Assembly: GCA_902523065.1 (NCBI GenBank)
Contig: CABYXZ010000002.1
Span: 248,001 to 312,000 of the forward strand
Direction: 5' to 3'
DNA length: 64,000 nucleotides
From: an uncultured Marinoscillum sp.
Lineage (GTDB): Bacteria > Bacteroidota > Bacteroidia > Cytophagales > MED-G16
Positions 52,511 to 60,537 of this stretch are shown here, one piece after another. The position numbers and the translations under genes are program-made. Position 1 is the stretch's first letter; each line of letters starts with the position of its first letter. The notes below the pieces were generated by a model that had not been told where the DNA came from, made no database searches, and was given only the letters and a program-made list of their open reading frames with translations.

Positions 52511-53262
52511 TCAGGTTTAGTACTATCCTTTTTCTTATTAGGTTTCCTTTTCAATTGTTGAATATACTGAAATTCATTGTTATTTAAAGCATTGAGAATC
52601 ATCTCTGCTTTCTTTTTTGACATATTAATTTTTTTAAGCTTTTCTTCTAGGGACTCATTATCAGAGTTTTCACTATTCTTTTGATCATTTTTTTCTTCCT
52701 GAGGTTCATTTTTCTCTTTTTCTTGCTCATCCTTATTTCCCTTTTCATCATTTTTTTTATTTTCTGAATTTTCTTTTTTGTCCTCTTTGTTATTTTGCTC
52801 TTTGTTATTTTTCTGGTCAGGATTTTCTTGCTTATTCTCTTTCTGTTTTTGAATTTTCTTCTTGACTAATTCATAATTAAACTTTGAATCAATATTATTA
52901 TTATCACTTATAATTGACTCTTTATAGAAATCTAATGCTTCCTCTAGTTTATTTCTACTTTCATTAATATTTCCAATTTGTTGTAGAGCTATAGATTTTA
53001 TTTTGTAATTATCGGTTATGGTAGCATATGTGTAGTTTTCTAATGCCTTAGCTGTGTCATTGCTAAGAAAATGAGAATGAGCTAAGTTTAAATATATTTT
53101 TTCGTTTGTTACATCAAATGAATCAATTAATATTTTATAGTTAGCTATTGATTTATCATATTCCTCATTTTTAAAATAAATCTCTGCCTCTTTTGTCAGT
53201 CGATTGATTTCATCAATATTGTTAATATTCAATAAAATTATAATAATGAATTTAATGATCAT
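52504..53262 (-). CDS. batC: BatC-like TPR protein
   Basis: 252 aa with a signal-like or membrane N-terminus (about 1-14), two or three TPR units (AEIYFKNEEYDKSIANYKIL at about 26-45, then YLNLAHSHFLSNDTAKALEN), and a long Lys/Glu/Asn-rich charged linker (about 140-210) before a basic end. This TPR plus charged tail layout and its ATGA overlap with batB identify it as BatC of the aerotolerance operon. Confidence 0.82.
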   Translation of the reverse strand: MIIKFIIIILLNINNIDEINRLTKEAEIYFKNEEYDKSIANYKILIDSFDVTNEKIYLNLAHSHFLSNDTAKALENYTYATITDNYKIKSIALQQIGNINESRNKLEEALDFYKESIISDNNNIDSKFNYELVKKKIQKQKENKQENPDQKNNKEQNNKEDKKENSENKKNDEKGNKDEQEKEKNEPQEEKNDQKNSENSDNESLEEKLKKINMSKKKAEMILNALNNNEFQYIQQLKRKPNKKKDSTKPDW

Positions 53263-54230
53263 AGAGATATAATTTTTGACACAAAAATAAAATCAATAGC
53301 AACTAAAACTAATGCAATTAGTAGAAAATAGAAATATTTATTTTCTGAGATATTTGATGTTTGCTGATCGATAATATCACCTTTTATATTTTTAATTTCA
53401 GTAATCATCTGATTTATTTCATTTTTATTTTTTGATATTTCATAGTATTTGCCTCCTGTCTTATCAGCTGTTTCTCTCAGTGAGCTAGAATTGAGTTTAG
53501 TTATTACATCATTTCCTTCATTATCTTTCTTGAAATTTCCAAAATCATCAAGAATTTTACTTCCTTCATCAGTTCCAATTCCAACACTAAATAATTTTAG
53601 AGAGTTTTCTTTTATTTTCTCAATGGATTGGTCAGTATCTTCTCCAAAGTCTTCTCCATCAGAGAAAAGTATAATTATTTTTGACTTGAAATCATTATCT
53701 CCTGAATTTTCATCTTGAAGCTTAGATAATCCTAACTCAAGTGGTGGACCAAAATCTGTACCGCTATTTGGAACTAGTCCTGTATTTAAGGTTTCTACGA
53801 AGAGGTTTAAAGCATTCTTGTCATATGTTAGTGGGCACTGAACAAAAGCCTCGCCTGAGAACATAATTATTCCTATTCTGTCTCCACTGAATTCATCAAC
53901 TATTTTTTTAATTTCAAATTTTACTTTTTCAATTCTTGAAGGTTGAATGTCATTAGCATTCATAGACTCAGAGAGGTCGACTGCGATCATTATATCTTTG
54001 CCAACTACCTCAACTTTTTCTTCTTTTATACCAAAATTTGGACCAAGGAGAGAAATAATAAGTAAAGTAAAGAAAGTGACCCTTAGAATAAATTTCATAA
54101 AGACAGCTTTTAGGTTTACTTTAATTTGCTGATTTATTTTATATATCCTTACTAGATATAGAAAGTAAAACATAAAAAAAAGAGATACCAAAGAAAGCTC
54201 AAATATTCCTATGTCTTCCTGAAAATTCAT
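53259..54230 (-). CDS. batB: BatB-like VWA-domain membrane protein
   Basis: 323 aa with two N-terminal membrane segments (about 10-28 and 45-66), a von Willebrand factor A domain with MIDAS motif DLSESMNAND near 88-97 plus NSGTDFGPPLELGL near 168 and LFSDGEDFGED near 199, and a C-terminal membrane segment (about 300-322). BatA and BatB are paralogous; BatB is preferred because batC follows. No moxR, DUF58, batA, batD or batE lies upstream. Confidence 0.88.
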   Translation of the reverse strand: MNFQEDIGIFELSLVSLFFMFYFLYLVRIYKINQQIKVNLKAVFMKFILRVTFFTLLIISLLGPNFGIKEEKVEVVGKDIMIAVDLSESMNANDIQPSRIEKVKFEIKKIVDEFSGDRIGIIMFSGEAFVQCPLTYDKNALNLFVETLNTGLVPNSGTDFGPPLELGLSKLQDENSGDNDFKSKIIILFSDGEDFGEDTDQSIEKIKENSLKLFSVGIGTDEGSKILDDFGNFKKDNEGNDVITKLNSSSLRETADKTGGKYYEISKNKNEINQMITEIKNIKGDIIDQQTSNISENKYFYFLLIALVLVAIDFIFVSKIISL

Positions 54231-54338
54231 AGGTAAAATTATTAAATAGAATCCTTATTATTAAAATTAAAATATTGATTTAACCCTTTTTCACAAATAG
54301 AAAAATTGATAAAAGTTTATATGATATTATGGAATTTT

Positions 54339-54346
54339 TATATTTG
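54339..54346 (+). promoter_or_regulatory. -7 box of the tRNA-Ser promoter
   Basis: TATATTTG (TAnnTTTG), 11 nt before the tRNA 5' end, the expected spacing for a directly transcribed tRNA. This is the clearest promoter in the window. Confidence 0.65.
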
Positions 54347-54357
54347 CGATCACTATT

Positions 54358-54448
<91 letters not shown>

Positions 54449-54508
54449 CCAAATTTAATCATTTAACATTTTCTCTTCTTTATCGTTTTATCGTCAGAGT
54501 AATATTTT

Positions 54509-55414
54509 ATGCTAAAAATTGCCTTCGACAATGATTATGTTTATCCACTTGAGAAAAACCATAGATTCCCTATGGTTAAGTACGAATTAATTCCAGAACA
54601 GCTCCTAAGAGAAGGTACATGTACTGATGAAAATTTTTTTATTCCAAAAATGGTTTCAGATGACCATGTTTTACTTACCCATGAGAAATCTTACTTTAGT
54701 AGACTCTGTGAACTCAGTTTATCAAAAAAAGAACAAAGACCTATTGGTTTTCCAATGAGTAAAAAACTTGTAACAAGAGAAAAAAAAATTGTTGGTGGAA
54801 CTATAGAGTGCTGCAATTTTTCTATGAGTTATGGGGTTTCTATGAATATTGCAGGAGGAACTCACCATGCCTTCCACAATAGGGGCGAAGCTTTCTGCAT
54901 GCTTAATGACCAGGCTGTTGCAGCAAATGTCTTAATTAATGAAATTAATAGTGTAAATAAAGTTCTTATTATTGATCTTGATGTTCACCAAGGAAATGGA
55001 ACAGCATCTATATTTAATGATAAAGAAAAAGTATTTACTTTATCATTTCATGGAAAAAATAATTATCCTTTCAGAAAAGAAGAAAGTGATTTTGATTTAG
55101 AATTTGAAGATAATGCAAATGATTCCATGTATTTGGGAAATCTAAAAAAGCATCTTCCTCAAATCATTCAAAAATTTGAACCTGATTTTATTTTCTATTT
55201 ATCGGGGGTTGACGTGCTTAGTAATGATAAGCTTGGAAAACTTGGTCTCTCCCTTGAGGGATGTAAAGAGAGGGACAATTATGTCCTAAGATTATGTAAA
55301 GAAAATAATATCCCAGTACAGATAAGTATGGGGGGAGGTTATTCATCTAATTTGAGAGACATAATTGATGCACATGCAAATACTTTTCGATTAGCACAAG
55401 AAATTTTCTTTTGA
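54509..55414 (+). CDS. Histone deacetylase-fold (AcuC-like) deacetylase
   Basis: Arginase/deacetylase-fold zinc enzyme of 301 aa. Catalytic His119-His120 (GGTHHAF), metal ligands Asp156/Asp158/His160 in DLDVHQGNG, and YLSGVDVL near 231 with GGGY near 278. Bacterial members deacetylate acetylpolyamines, acetyl-CoA synthetase or small molecules. The substrate is unknown. It stands alone after tRNA-Ser. Confidence 0.92.
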   Translation: MLKIAFDNDYVYPLEKNHRFPMVKYELIPEQLLREGTCTDENFFIPKMVSDDHVLLTHEKSYFSRLCELSLSKKEQRPIGFPMSKKLVTREKKIVGGTIECCNFSMSYGVSMNIAGGTHHAFHNRGEAFCMLNDQAVAANVLINEINSVNKVLIIDLDVHQGNGTASIFNDKEKVFTLSFHGKNNYPFRKEESDFDLEFEDNANDSMYLGNLKKHLPQIIQKFEPDFIFYLSGVDVLSNDKLGKLGLSLEGCKERDNYVLRLCKENNIPVQISMGGGYSSNLRDIIDAHANTFRLAQEIFF

Positions 55415-55487
55415 TAAAATATAACTGACTGATATTTTGATTGTAAAATTAATTTTTTACATTAATGGATTAACAAAATTTATTTTT

Positions 55488-56048
55488 ATGAAAAATTACA
55501 TAATACTATTAATATCAGCCTTCTTATTTTCATGTGGAGGCCCTCAAGGAATTATTATTTCTGAAGAGGATAAAGCTACTTTTGAAAGAAACTATAAAGC
55601 ATTTGAAAAGCACCACTTAGGTGGTATAATAAATAATGATATGGACTTGTTTTTAGAACTTTACTCTGATACATTGAAGTGGAGTGGTCCTAACAATTAT
55701 GGTGACACTTATCAGACAAAAGCTGATTTAGCTGCAGCTGCAGAGCTATACATGAATATATTTACAGATTTTTCTTTTGATCCAGGAGGTGTTGGTCCAG
55801 ACAATACAGGAGCTTACTGGGGAGGATCTTTATACTCTGACAAGGGAGAGCAAACTACTGATCCAAGCGGAGTTAGAATCTACGGAATATGGAGTGCTAC
55901 TCATAAGGAATCTGGTGCACCTATTAAACTGAAATTTTACATTATTCAGCAATTTAACGAGGCTGGTAAAGTAGTCATGTTAAATGAGTGGTTTGATGTA
56001 TCATCATACGAAAATCAGGTTCAGGAATATCTTGAGAAAAATTCGTAA
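55488..56048 (+). CDS. Lipoprotein with NTF2/SnoaL-like domain
   Basis: 186 aa from the chosen ATG at 55488, which gives the lipoprotein signal MKNYIILLISAFLFSC; the frame also extends to a TTG at 55437. The rest resembles the NTF2-like fold: an N-terminal helix (ERNYKAFEKHHLGGIINND), a curved-sheet core (LYSDTLKWSGP) and a C-terminal IIQQFNEAGKVVMLNEWFD strand pair. Ligand or enzymatic role unknown. A terminator follows. Confidence 0.75.
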   Translation: MKNYIILLISAFLFSCGGPQGIIISEEDKATFERNYKAFEKHHLGGIINNDMDLFLELYSDTLKWSGPNNYGDTYQTKADLAAAAELYMNIFTDFSFDPGGVGPDNTGAYWGGSLYSDKGEQTTDPSGVRIYGIWSATHKESGAPIKLKFYIIQQFNEAGKVVMLNEWFDVSSYENQVQEYLEKNS

Positions 56049-56070
56049 TAAAAACCTATTAAGTAAGTAA

Positions 56071-56093
56071 AAAGCCCCGGTGTTTGGGGCTTT
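56071..56093. terminator. Bidirectional rho-independent terminator
   Basis: An 8-bp perfect stem AAAGCCCC/GGGGCTTT with a 7-nt loop, followed by T7 on the plus strand and preceded by an A tract (T tract on the minus strand). It separates the convergent NTF2-like and secreted-protein genes and can stop both. It is the clearest terminator in the window. Confidence 0.9.
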
Positions 56094-56104
56094 TTTTATT
56101 TAGA

Positions 56105-56806
56105 TTATTTGTAAAATCTTAAATTTTCAAAAGTAAAATTATGAACTAGCTCAACATTACCTCTGTCTTCAATATATTTATTGAACGTTTTAGAATGTTT
56201 GGTTTGTAAATCGTTAACAAATTTTAAGTGATCATCTAAATCTTTTCCTGAAACTAGAACCCAGTGGGTTGCTCCATCAGGTCTATTAACGTCATAAGTT
56301 CCAAATCCTACAAATCTATCTTCAAAAACCTCAGGGAGAGATTTAACTAAATCCATTTGTGCATCTTTAAAACTTTGTGGATTTTCAGGTTTGATATCCC
56401 ATATTTGAACATATGGATATTTTTCAACATCTCCCTCTATAAAATTAAGAAACCTTCCAGCATAACTTTTATCCCATGCCCAACTATCTATCCTGTTAAT
56501 TAAGCTTGACCAAAATGCTCTATTCTCGTCTTGAGTAATCTCTCCTTCTTCAAAACCTCTATTACCTAATTCCCAAAGAAATGCTATCCTATGTGTTGTT
56601 CCTTTAGGCCTACCCAGCCATAGTCTTTCGAGAGCTACTGCGCCATTAGTTTTTAGTTTATTGTTTTTATAAAACTCATCTAATATATCAGTTATATTAT
56701 CTTGAGAGTTTTCTTCAGCATCTATGTAAACAACTTGAAATCCCATTTGCTGTGCGATCAAGTTTGTACTACTAGCTAAAAATATAATTAATAATAATTT
56801 TCTCAT
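56105..56806 (-). CDS. Secreted protein with two dimeric alpha-beta-barrel-like repeats
   Basis: 233 aa, signal peptide about 1-18 (ending LIAQQ). No named function recognised. The two halves are alike: FQVVYIDAE with LWLGRPKGTTHRIAFLWE in the first (about 23-80) and YVQIWDIKP with YDVNRPDGATHWVLVSG in the second (about 133-190), each followed by a helix of similar length. This is the strand-helix pattern of an ABM/ferredoxin-like barrel formed inside one chain. Promoter is probably in the AT-rich region upstream. Confidence 0.7.
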   Translation of the reverse strand: MRKLLLIIFLASSTNLIAQQMGFQVVYIDAEENSQDNITDILDEFYKNNKLKTNGAVALERLWLGRPKGTTHRIAFLWELGNRGFEEGEITQDENRAFWSSLINRIDSWAWDKSYAGRFLNFIEGDVEKYPYVQIWDIKPENPQSFKDAQMDLVKSLPEVFEDRFVGFGTYDVNRPDGATHWVLVSGKDLDDHLKFVNDLQTKHSKTFNKYIEDRGNVELVHNFTFENLRFYK

Positions 56807-57005
56807 ATTTATTTTTTTTAGTTAAAAAAGACAATCAATGTACTAAATTTTTTTTAGTAAATGAATTATAAAATATTAAGATAACATAAACTCACTATCA
56901 ATATTTATATTATCTAATATATAAAAATTAAAATTTTGAAATTTTTAATAACTTTTATTAAAAAATTGGTTTTTTACTATCTTTTTATCGTATGTAAATC
57001 TACAT
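56807..57005. promoter_or_regulatory. Divergent AT-rich promoter region with two inverted repeats
   Basis: 199 bp between the secreted protein gene and crtD. It contains the 7-bp inverted repeat TACTAAA-N5-TTTAGTA (56841-56859) and a perfect 6-bp inverted repeat TATGTA-N4-TACATA (56991-57006) that reaches into the crtD ATG. A candidate promoter is TTG at 56966-56968 with TATCGTAT at 56986-56993, overlapping the second repeat. Confidence 0.5.
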
Positions 57006-58466
57006 ATGAATATTGCTATTATTGGTTCTGGTGTTGGGGGTCTTTCCTCTGCCATTCGCCTAGTTAAAAAAGGACACACGGTAAGTATTTTTGAGAGGAA
57101 TAGTACTTATGGTGGTAAATTAGGAAGTCTTAAGTTAGGTAGATTTTCTTTTGATACGGGTCCATCATTATTAACTATGCCTCATCTAATTGATGAACTT
57201 TTTACTTTACATGATGAGAATCCTAGAAATTATTTTAGTTATATAAAAAAAGATATTCATTGTAAATATTTCTGGGATGATGGGACAACATTTACTGCAT
57301 TTTCAGATAAGAATAAATACGTTGAGGAAGCACACAGAAAATTCCTGGTAGAAAAAGAACCTCTTTTGAAATATTTTTCAAAGTCAAAAAAAAAGTATGA
57401 TTTAATAAACCAACTTTTTTTGTACAGGCCTATTAATAAATTGTCTACTTTCATAAACTTAGACACATTAAAGGCTCTAATCAATATAAAACTCTTTCAA
57501 TTATTTTCTTCACTTAATAAGGTGAATAACAGAGAATTATCTAATGATTACATGGTTCAAGTTTTAAATAGATACGCAACTTATAACGGATCTTCTCCAT
57601 ATTTGACCTCTGGAATAATGACAATTATCCAACATCTAGAAAATCATTTTGGTACACATGTTTGTGAAGGAGGAATGAGACAAATTTCAAAGTCTCTTCA
57701 TGATTTGTGTCATAAAATTGGTGTGAAATTCGATTTTAATAAAAGCGTTGATAAAATTGTTGTTGAAGATAAAAAGGCGAAGGGTCTAATGGTTGATAAT
57801 AAATTTTTGGAATTTGATAGGGTTATATCAAACGTAGATATCAATTTAACTTATAAAGAATTACTAAATGATAAAAATTATTTACCAAATAAAGAAAATA
57901 TGTCTAGCTCAGCTTTAATATTTTTTTGGGGAATTAATAAGGAGTTTAAAAAATTAGATTTACATAATATCTTATTCTCAAACAATTATAAAGAAGAATT
58001 TAAAAAAATTTTTGAAGAAAATAATTTAACTGATGATCCAACCATCTACATAAATATAACATCAAAAGATATTAAAAAAGTATCTCCTAAGGGTTGTGAG
58101 AATTGGTTTGTGATGATTAACTCCCCCAAGGATAATGGTCAGGATTGGGATAAATTAAAAAATAATCTAAGAAAAAACATTATAAGAAAGATTAATAAAA
58201 ACTTTAACGTAAACATTGAGAATCATATTGTAGAGGAAAAAGTATTTACTCCTAAAGAAATTTCAATCAATACTAATTCCTATTTAGGTTCTTTGTATGG
58301 AGAGTCATCAAACAGTATTTTCTCACCTTTAAAAAGACATCAAAATTTTTCGAGAAAAATTAAAAATCTCTACTTCTGTGGAGGCACTGTCCACCCTGGA
58401 GGAGGGATTCCTCTATGTATAATGTCATCTAAAATTGTATCCGATCTTATTGAAAAATCTTACTAA
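57006..58466 (+). CDS. crtD: CrtD-like carotenoid 3,4-desaturase (CrtI family)
   Basis: FAD-dependent carotenoid desaturase of 486 aa. The N-terminal dinucleotide loop is GSGVGGLSSAIRL at 7-19, FDTGPSLLTMPH near 48-59, and the C-terminal FAD motif FCGGTVHPGGGIPLCIMSSKI near 457-477. CrtI and CrtD are close relatives; because CruF follows immediately, 1'-hydroxycarotenoid 3',4'-desaturase (CrtD), as in myxol and saproxanthin synthesis, is the preferred reading. No crtB or crtY lies in this window. Confidence 0.82.
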   Translation: MNIAIIGSGVGGLSSAIRLVKKGHTVSIFERNSTYGGKLGSLKLGRFSFDTGPSLLTMPHLIDELFTLHDENPRNYFSYIKKDIHCKYFWDDGTTFTAFSDKNKYVEEAHRKFLVEKEPLLKYFSKSKKKYDLINQLFLYRPINKLSTFINLDTLKALINIKLFQLFSSLNKVNNRELSNDYMVQVLNRYATYNGSSPYLTSGIMTIIQHLENHFGTHVCEGGMRQISKSLHDLCHKIGVKFDFNKSVDKIVVEDKKAKGLMVDNKFLEFDRVISNVDINLTYKELLNDKNYLPNKENMSSSALIFFWGINKEFKKLDLHNILFSNNYKEEFKKIFEENNLTDDPTIYINITSKDIKKVSPKGCENWFVMINSPKDNGQDWDKLKNNLRKNIIRKINKNFNVNIENHIVEEKVFTPKEISINTNSYLGSLYGESSNSIFSPLKRHQNFSRKIKNLYFCGGTVHPGGGIPLCIMSSKIVSDLIEKSY

Positions 58467-59088
58467 AATATTTCTTTTTATTATCTGGCTTAATCAATTA
58501 TTTGGTGTTTTTGGAATATTAATGATCGATTTTGATCTTTTTTTATCTCTTTCGCCAATCTCATTAATTTTTACTTTTTTAATCGTAGTCTACTTAAATA
58601 TTGAAGTTTCGTATAAGTCATTTGCTACTATAATTTTTATTTTTTTTCTGAGTATAATAAGCGAAATAATAGGAGTAAATTATGGCTTATTATTTGGATC
58701 ATATTACTATGGTGAAAATTTAGGATATTCTATTTACGGTGTTCCTCTTGTCATCGGGTTAAATTGGGTTGTACTTACTGTCTCATGTGGAAACATTGCT
58801 AGTTACTTCATTGAAAAAAATAAGTATTTAGCAATATTCTTCGGATCTCTTCTTATGTTAATACTTGATGTAATAATGGAACAAGTATCAGGTAATATTG
58901 ATTTTTGGTATTTTAATGATGAGAACTTAATATTTAATTACATTACTTGGTTTATTTTAGGAGCATGTAATCAGTACTTTTACCAAAGTTTAAATTACAG
59001 AAAGAACTTAGTTATATCGGTAAACGTTTATCTATCATTTATTGTATTTTTTCTAATATTATTCACTTATCTAATATTTCTTATATGA
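58450..59088 (+). CDS. cruF: CruF-like carotenoid 1,2-hydratase
   Basis: Integral membrane protein of the carotenoid biosynthesis (DUF422/CruF) family, which hydrates the psi end of gamma-carotene. 212 aa with about six to seven hydrophobic segments; conserved elements are EIIGVNYGLLFGSYYYGENL near 63-82, GVPLVIGLNWV near 87, LDVIMEQVS near 138 and DFWYF near 150. The start is TTG 58450 (MKNLTKIFLFIIW), overlapping crtD by 17 bp; a further TTG at 58435 is less likely. Confidence 0.85.
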   Translation: MKNLTKIFLFIIWLNQLFGVFGILMIDFDLFLSLSPISLIFTFLIVVYLNIEVSYKSFATIIFIFFLSIISEIIGVNYGLLFGSYYYGENLGYSIYGVPLVIGLNWVVLTVSCGNIASYFIEKNKYLAIFFGSLLMLILDVIMEQVSGNIDFWYFNDENLIFNYITWFILGACNQYFYQSLNYRKNLVISVNVYLSFIVFFLILFTYLIFLI

Positions 59089-59660
59089 ATAACCTTGTTA
59101 TAGTAAGTCACCCTGATAAAAAATCATTCTGCTACAACGGAATATTTCAAACAATCTTAGATGAGATTAAAGGAACAAAAGAAAATTTAGAAATTATTGA
59201 CCTGTACAATGAACCATTTTCAAACCCAAAACCAGAATTAATTACCAAATATCAAAATCTTATAAAATGGTCCAATAAAATATATTTTATTTCTCCAGTC
59301 TGGTGGTTTAGACTTACTCCAAGAATGGAGATGTTTTTTGATTTAGTTTTTACGCCTGGATTTGCTTTTGACTTTGTTAATATCACTAAAATTTATGCTT
59401 ACCCTAAGTCATACTTAAAAGATAAAAAAATTAGAACTTATATGACTCATGGAGCTCCAGCTTTACCGGTAATGACTCTGTATTTAAATTCTATTAAGCT
59501 TCGTCTTGTTATGGGTGTATATAGTTTTGTGTTTGGATGGAAACCCTCTTTATGGTTTAAGACCAAACAATTCTGGTCTGTTCCTTTTACAACTGAAAAG
59601 AAAAGATTAAAATATTTAGAAGTTGTCAAAAAAGATCTTAGAAAAGATTTAAATAAATGA
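59085..59660 (+). CDS. Flavodoxin-fold NAD(P)H oxidoreductase
   Basis: Flavodoxin_2-type FMN reductase of 191 aa: SHPDKKSFC near 8-16 (phosphate-binding loop), SPVWWFRLTPRMEMFFDLVF near 69-88, and GAPALPVM near 123. Similar proteins are quinone reductases or electron donors. The 4-bp ATGA overlap with cruF makes it part of the carotenoid operon. Confidence 0.85.
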   Translation: MNNLVIVSHPDKKSFCYNGIFQTILDEIKGTKENLEIIDLYNEPFSNPKPELITKYQNLIKWSNKIYFISPVWWFRLTPRMEMFFDLVFTPGFAFDFVNITKIYAYPKSYLKDKKIRTYMTHGAPALPVMTLYLNSIKLRLVMGVYSFVFGWKPSLWFKTKQFWSVPFTTEKKRLKYLEVVKKDLRKDLNK

Positions 59661-59694
59661 TAAGATTATATTTTTTAAATTTTTCAATGATTCA

Positions 59695-60045
59695 ATGGAA
59701 TTAAATTTTATAATATTATTTTCAGCCTTCTCATTTATAATTTATGGTTACAGTTCCTTCATGTCTAAAAGGATGATATCTGAGTATTCAAGATGGGGTT
59801 TTACAGATCAAAGAAAAATAATTGGTTTTTTCCAATTACTTGGAGGAATTGGTTTAATAGTTGGAATTAAAGTAAATGTTTTGCTTTTTATAACATCACT
59901 TTCTTTTATAATTATGATGCTTTTTGCTATAGTTGTCAGGATAAAAATAAAAGATGGAATAGTTGAAACTTTACCAGCAATAACTTACTTGTTCTTGAAT
60001 ATAATGATCTTTTACAAGTCAAGTGAGATAATTTTTAATGCTTGA
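59695..60045 (+). CDS. DoxX-like small membrane protein
   Basis: 116 aa with four hydrophobic segments (about 4-20, 42-60, 62-82, 92-110) and a GGIGLIVGIKVNVLLF segment like the DoxX family. It follows the flavodoxin gene by 34 bp on the same strand. DoxX proteins have no single established role; membrane redox or quinone-related functions have been proposed. Confidence 0.7.
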   Translation: MELNFIILFSAFSFIIYGYSSFMSKRMISEYSRWGFTDQRKIIGFFQLLGGIGLIVGIKVNVLLFITSLSFIIMMLFAIVVRIKIKDGIVETLPAITYLFLNIMIFYKSSEIIFNA

Positions 60046-60084
60046 TTGAAAAAAATATTTTATAAGGAAAATATAATAAAAAAA

Positions 60085-60252
60085 TTATCTTTCTTTTTTT
60101 GTTTTATTAAACTCTTGAAGTTCAGGATCGTTGGCAAATTCTTCCTTTTGTTGATTAGAAGCTTTAATTATCATATAAACATAACCTGTTAGGTACAAAA
60201 TGAAAACGATTAGTCCTATAACGAACATTGAAAAAGGAACAGGAGTACTCAT
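60085..60252 (-). CDS. 55-residue single-span membrane protein, unknown
   Basis: A short ORF with the product MSTPVPFSMFVIGL followed by a membrane segment (about 8-29) and a charged C-terminal tail rich in Lys/Glu (SNQQKEEFANDPELQEFNK). Its ATG lies in an ATGA overlap with the stop of the 70-residue gene upstream, strong evidence that it is translated. Not recognised; it resembles small partner subunits of membrane transporters in layout only. Confidence 0.65.
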   Translation of the reverse strand: MSTPVPFSMFVIGLIVFILYLTGYVYMIIKASNQQKEEFANDPELQEFNKTKKER

Positions 60253-60461
60253 TTTGAAATTCTTTTTTCTCTGTCTCTTCTTCTCTGTCTAATTGCAACA
60301 GAAAAACCAAGTATAGAGGGAACCCATATACCAACAAAAATACCCTCAAGCTTCTGACCGCTAAACCATAAGGATACCGAATATAAAAATGAAAAGAATG
60401 CAAGTATAATAGGATAGTAATCACCCCAAAAATCAAGTAACCAAATAATTTTATTTTTCAT
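60249..60461 (-). CDS. 70-residue two-span membrane protein, unknown
   Basis: Two hydrophobic segments (about 15-31 and 36-57), each with tryptophans near the membrane border (LLDFWGDYYP, SLWFSGQKLEG), and a very basic tail RQRRRDREKRISK. No family recognised. It is translationally coupled to the 55-residue gene downstream and divergent from the NMT1-like gene. Confidence 0.65.
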   Translation of the reverse strand: MKNKIIWLLDFWGDYYPIILAFFSFLYSVSLWFSGQKLEGIFVGIWVPSILGFSVAIRQRRRDREKRISK

Positions 60462-60537
60462 TTTAATAATACTTTAACATTATTATAACTGCATTAATTA
60501 AATAATGTTTTAAAATAATTAATTAATAGATTAGAAT

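Noticed and set aside
60493-60523. Inverted repeat ATTAATTA...TAATTAAT upstream of the NMT1-like gene
   Set aside because: Made only of A and T with each arm nearly self-complementary; such repeats arise easily in a genome of this composition and I see no supporting conservation.
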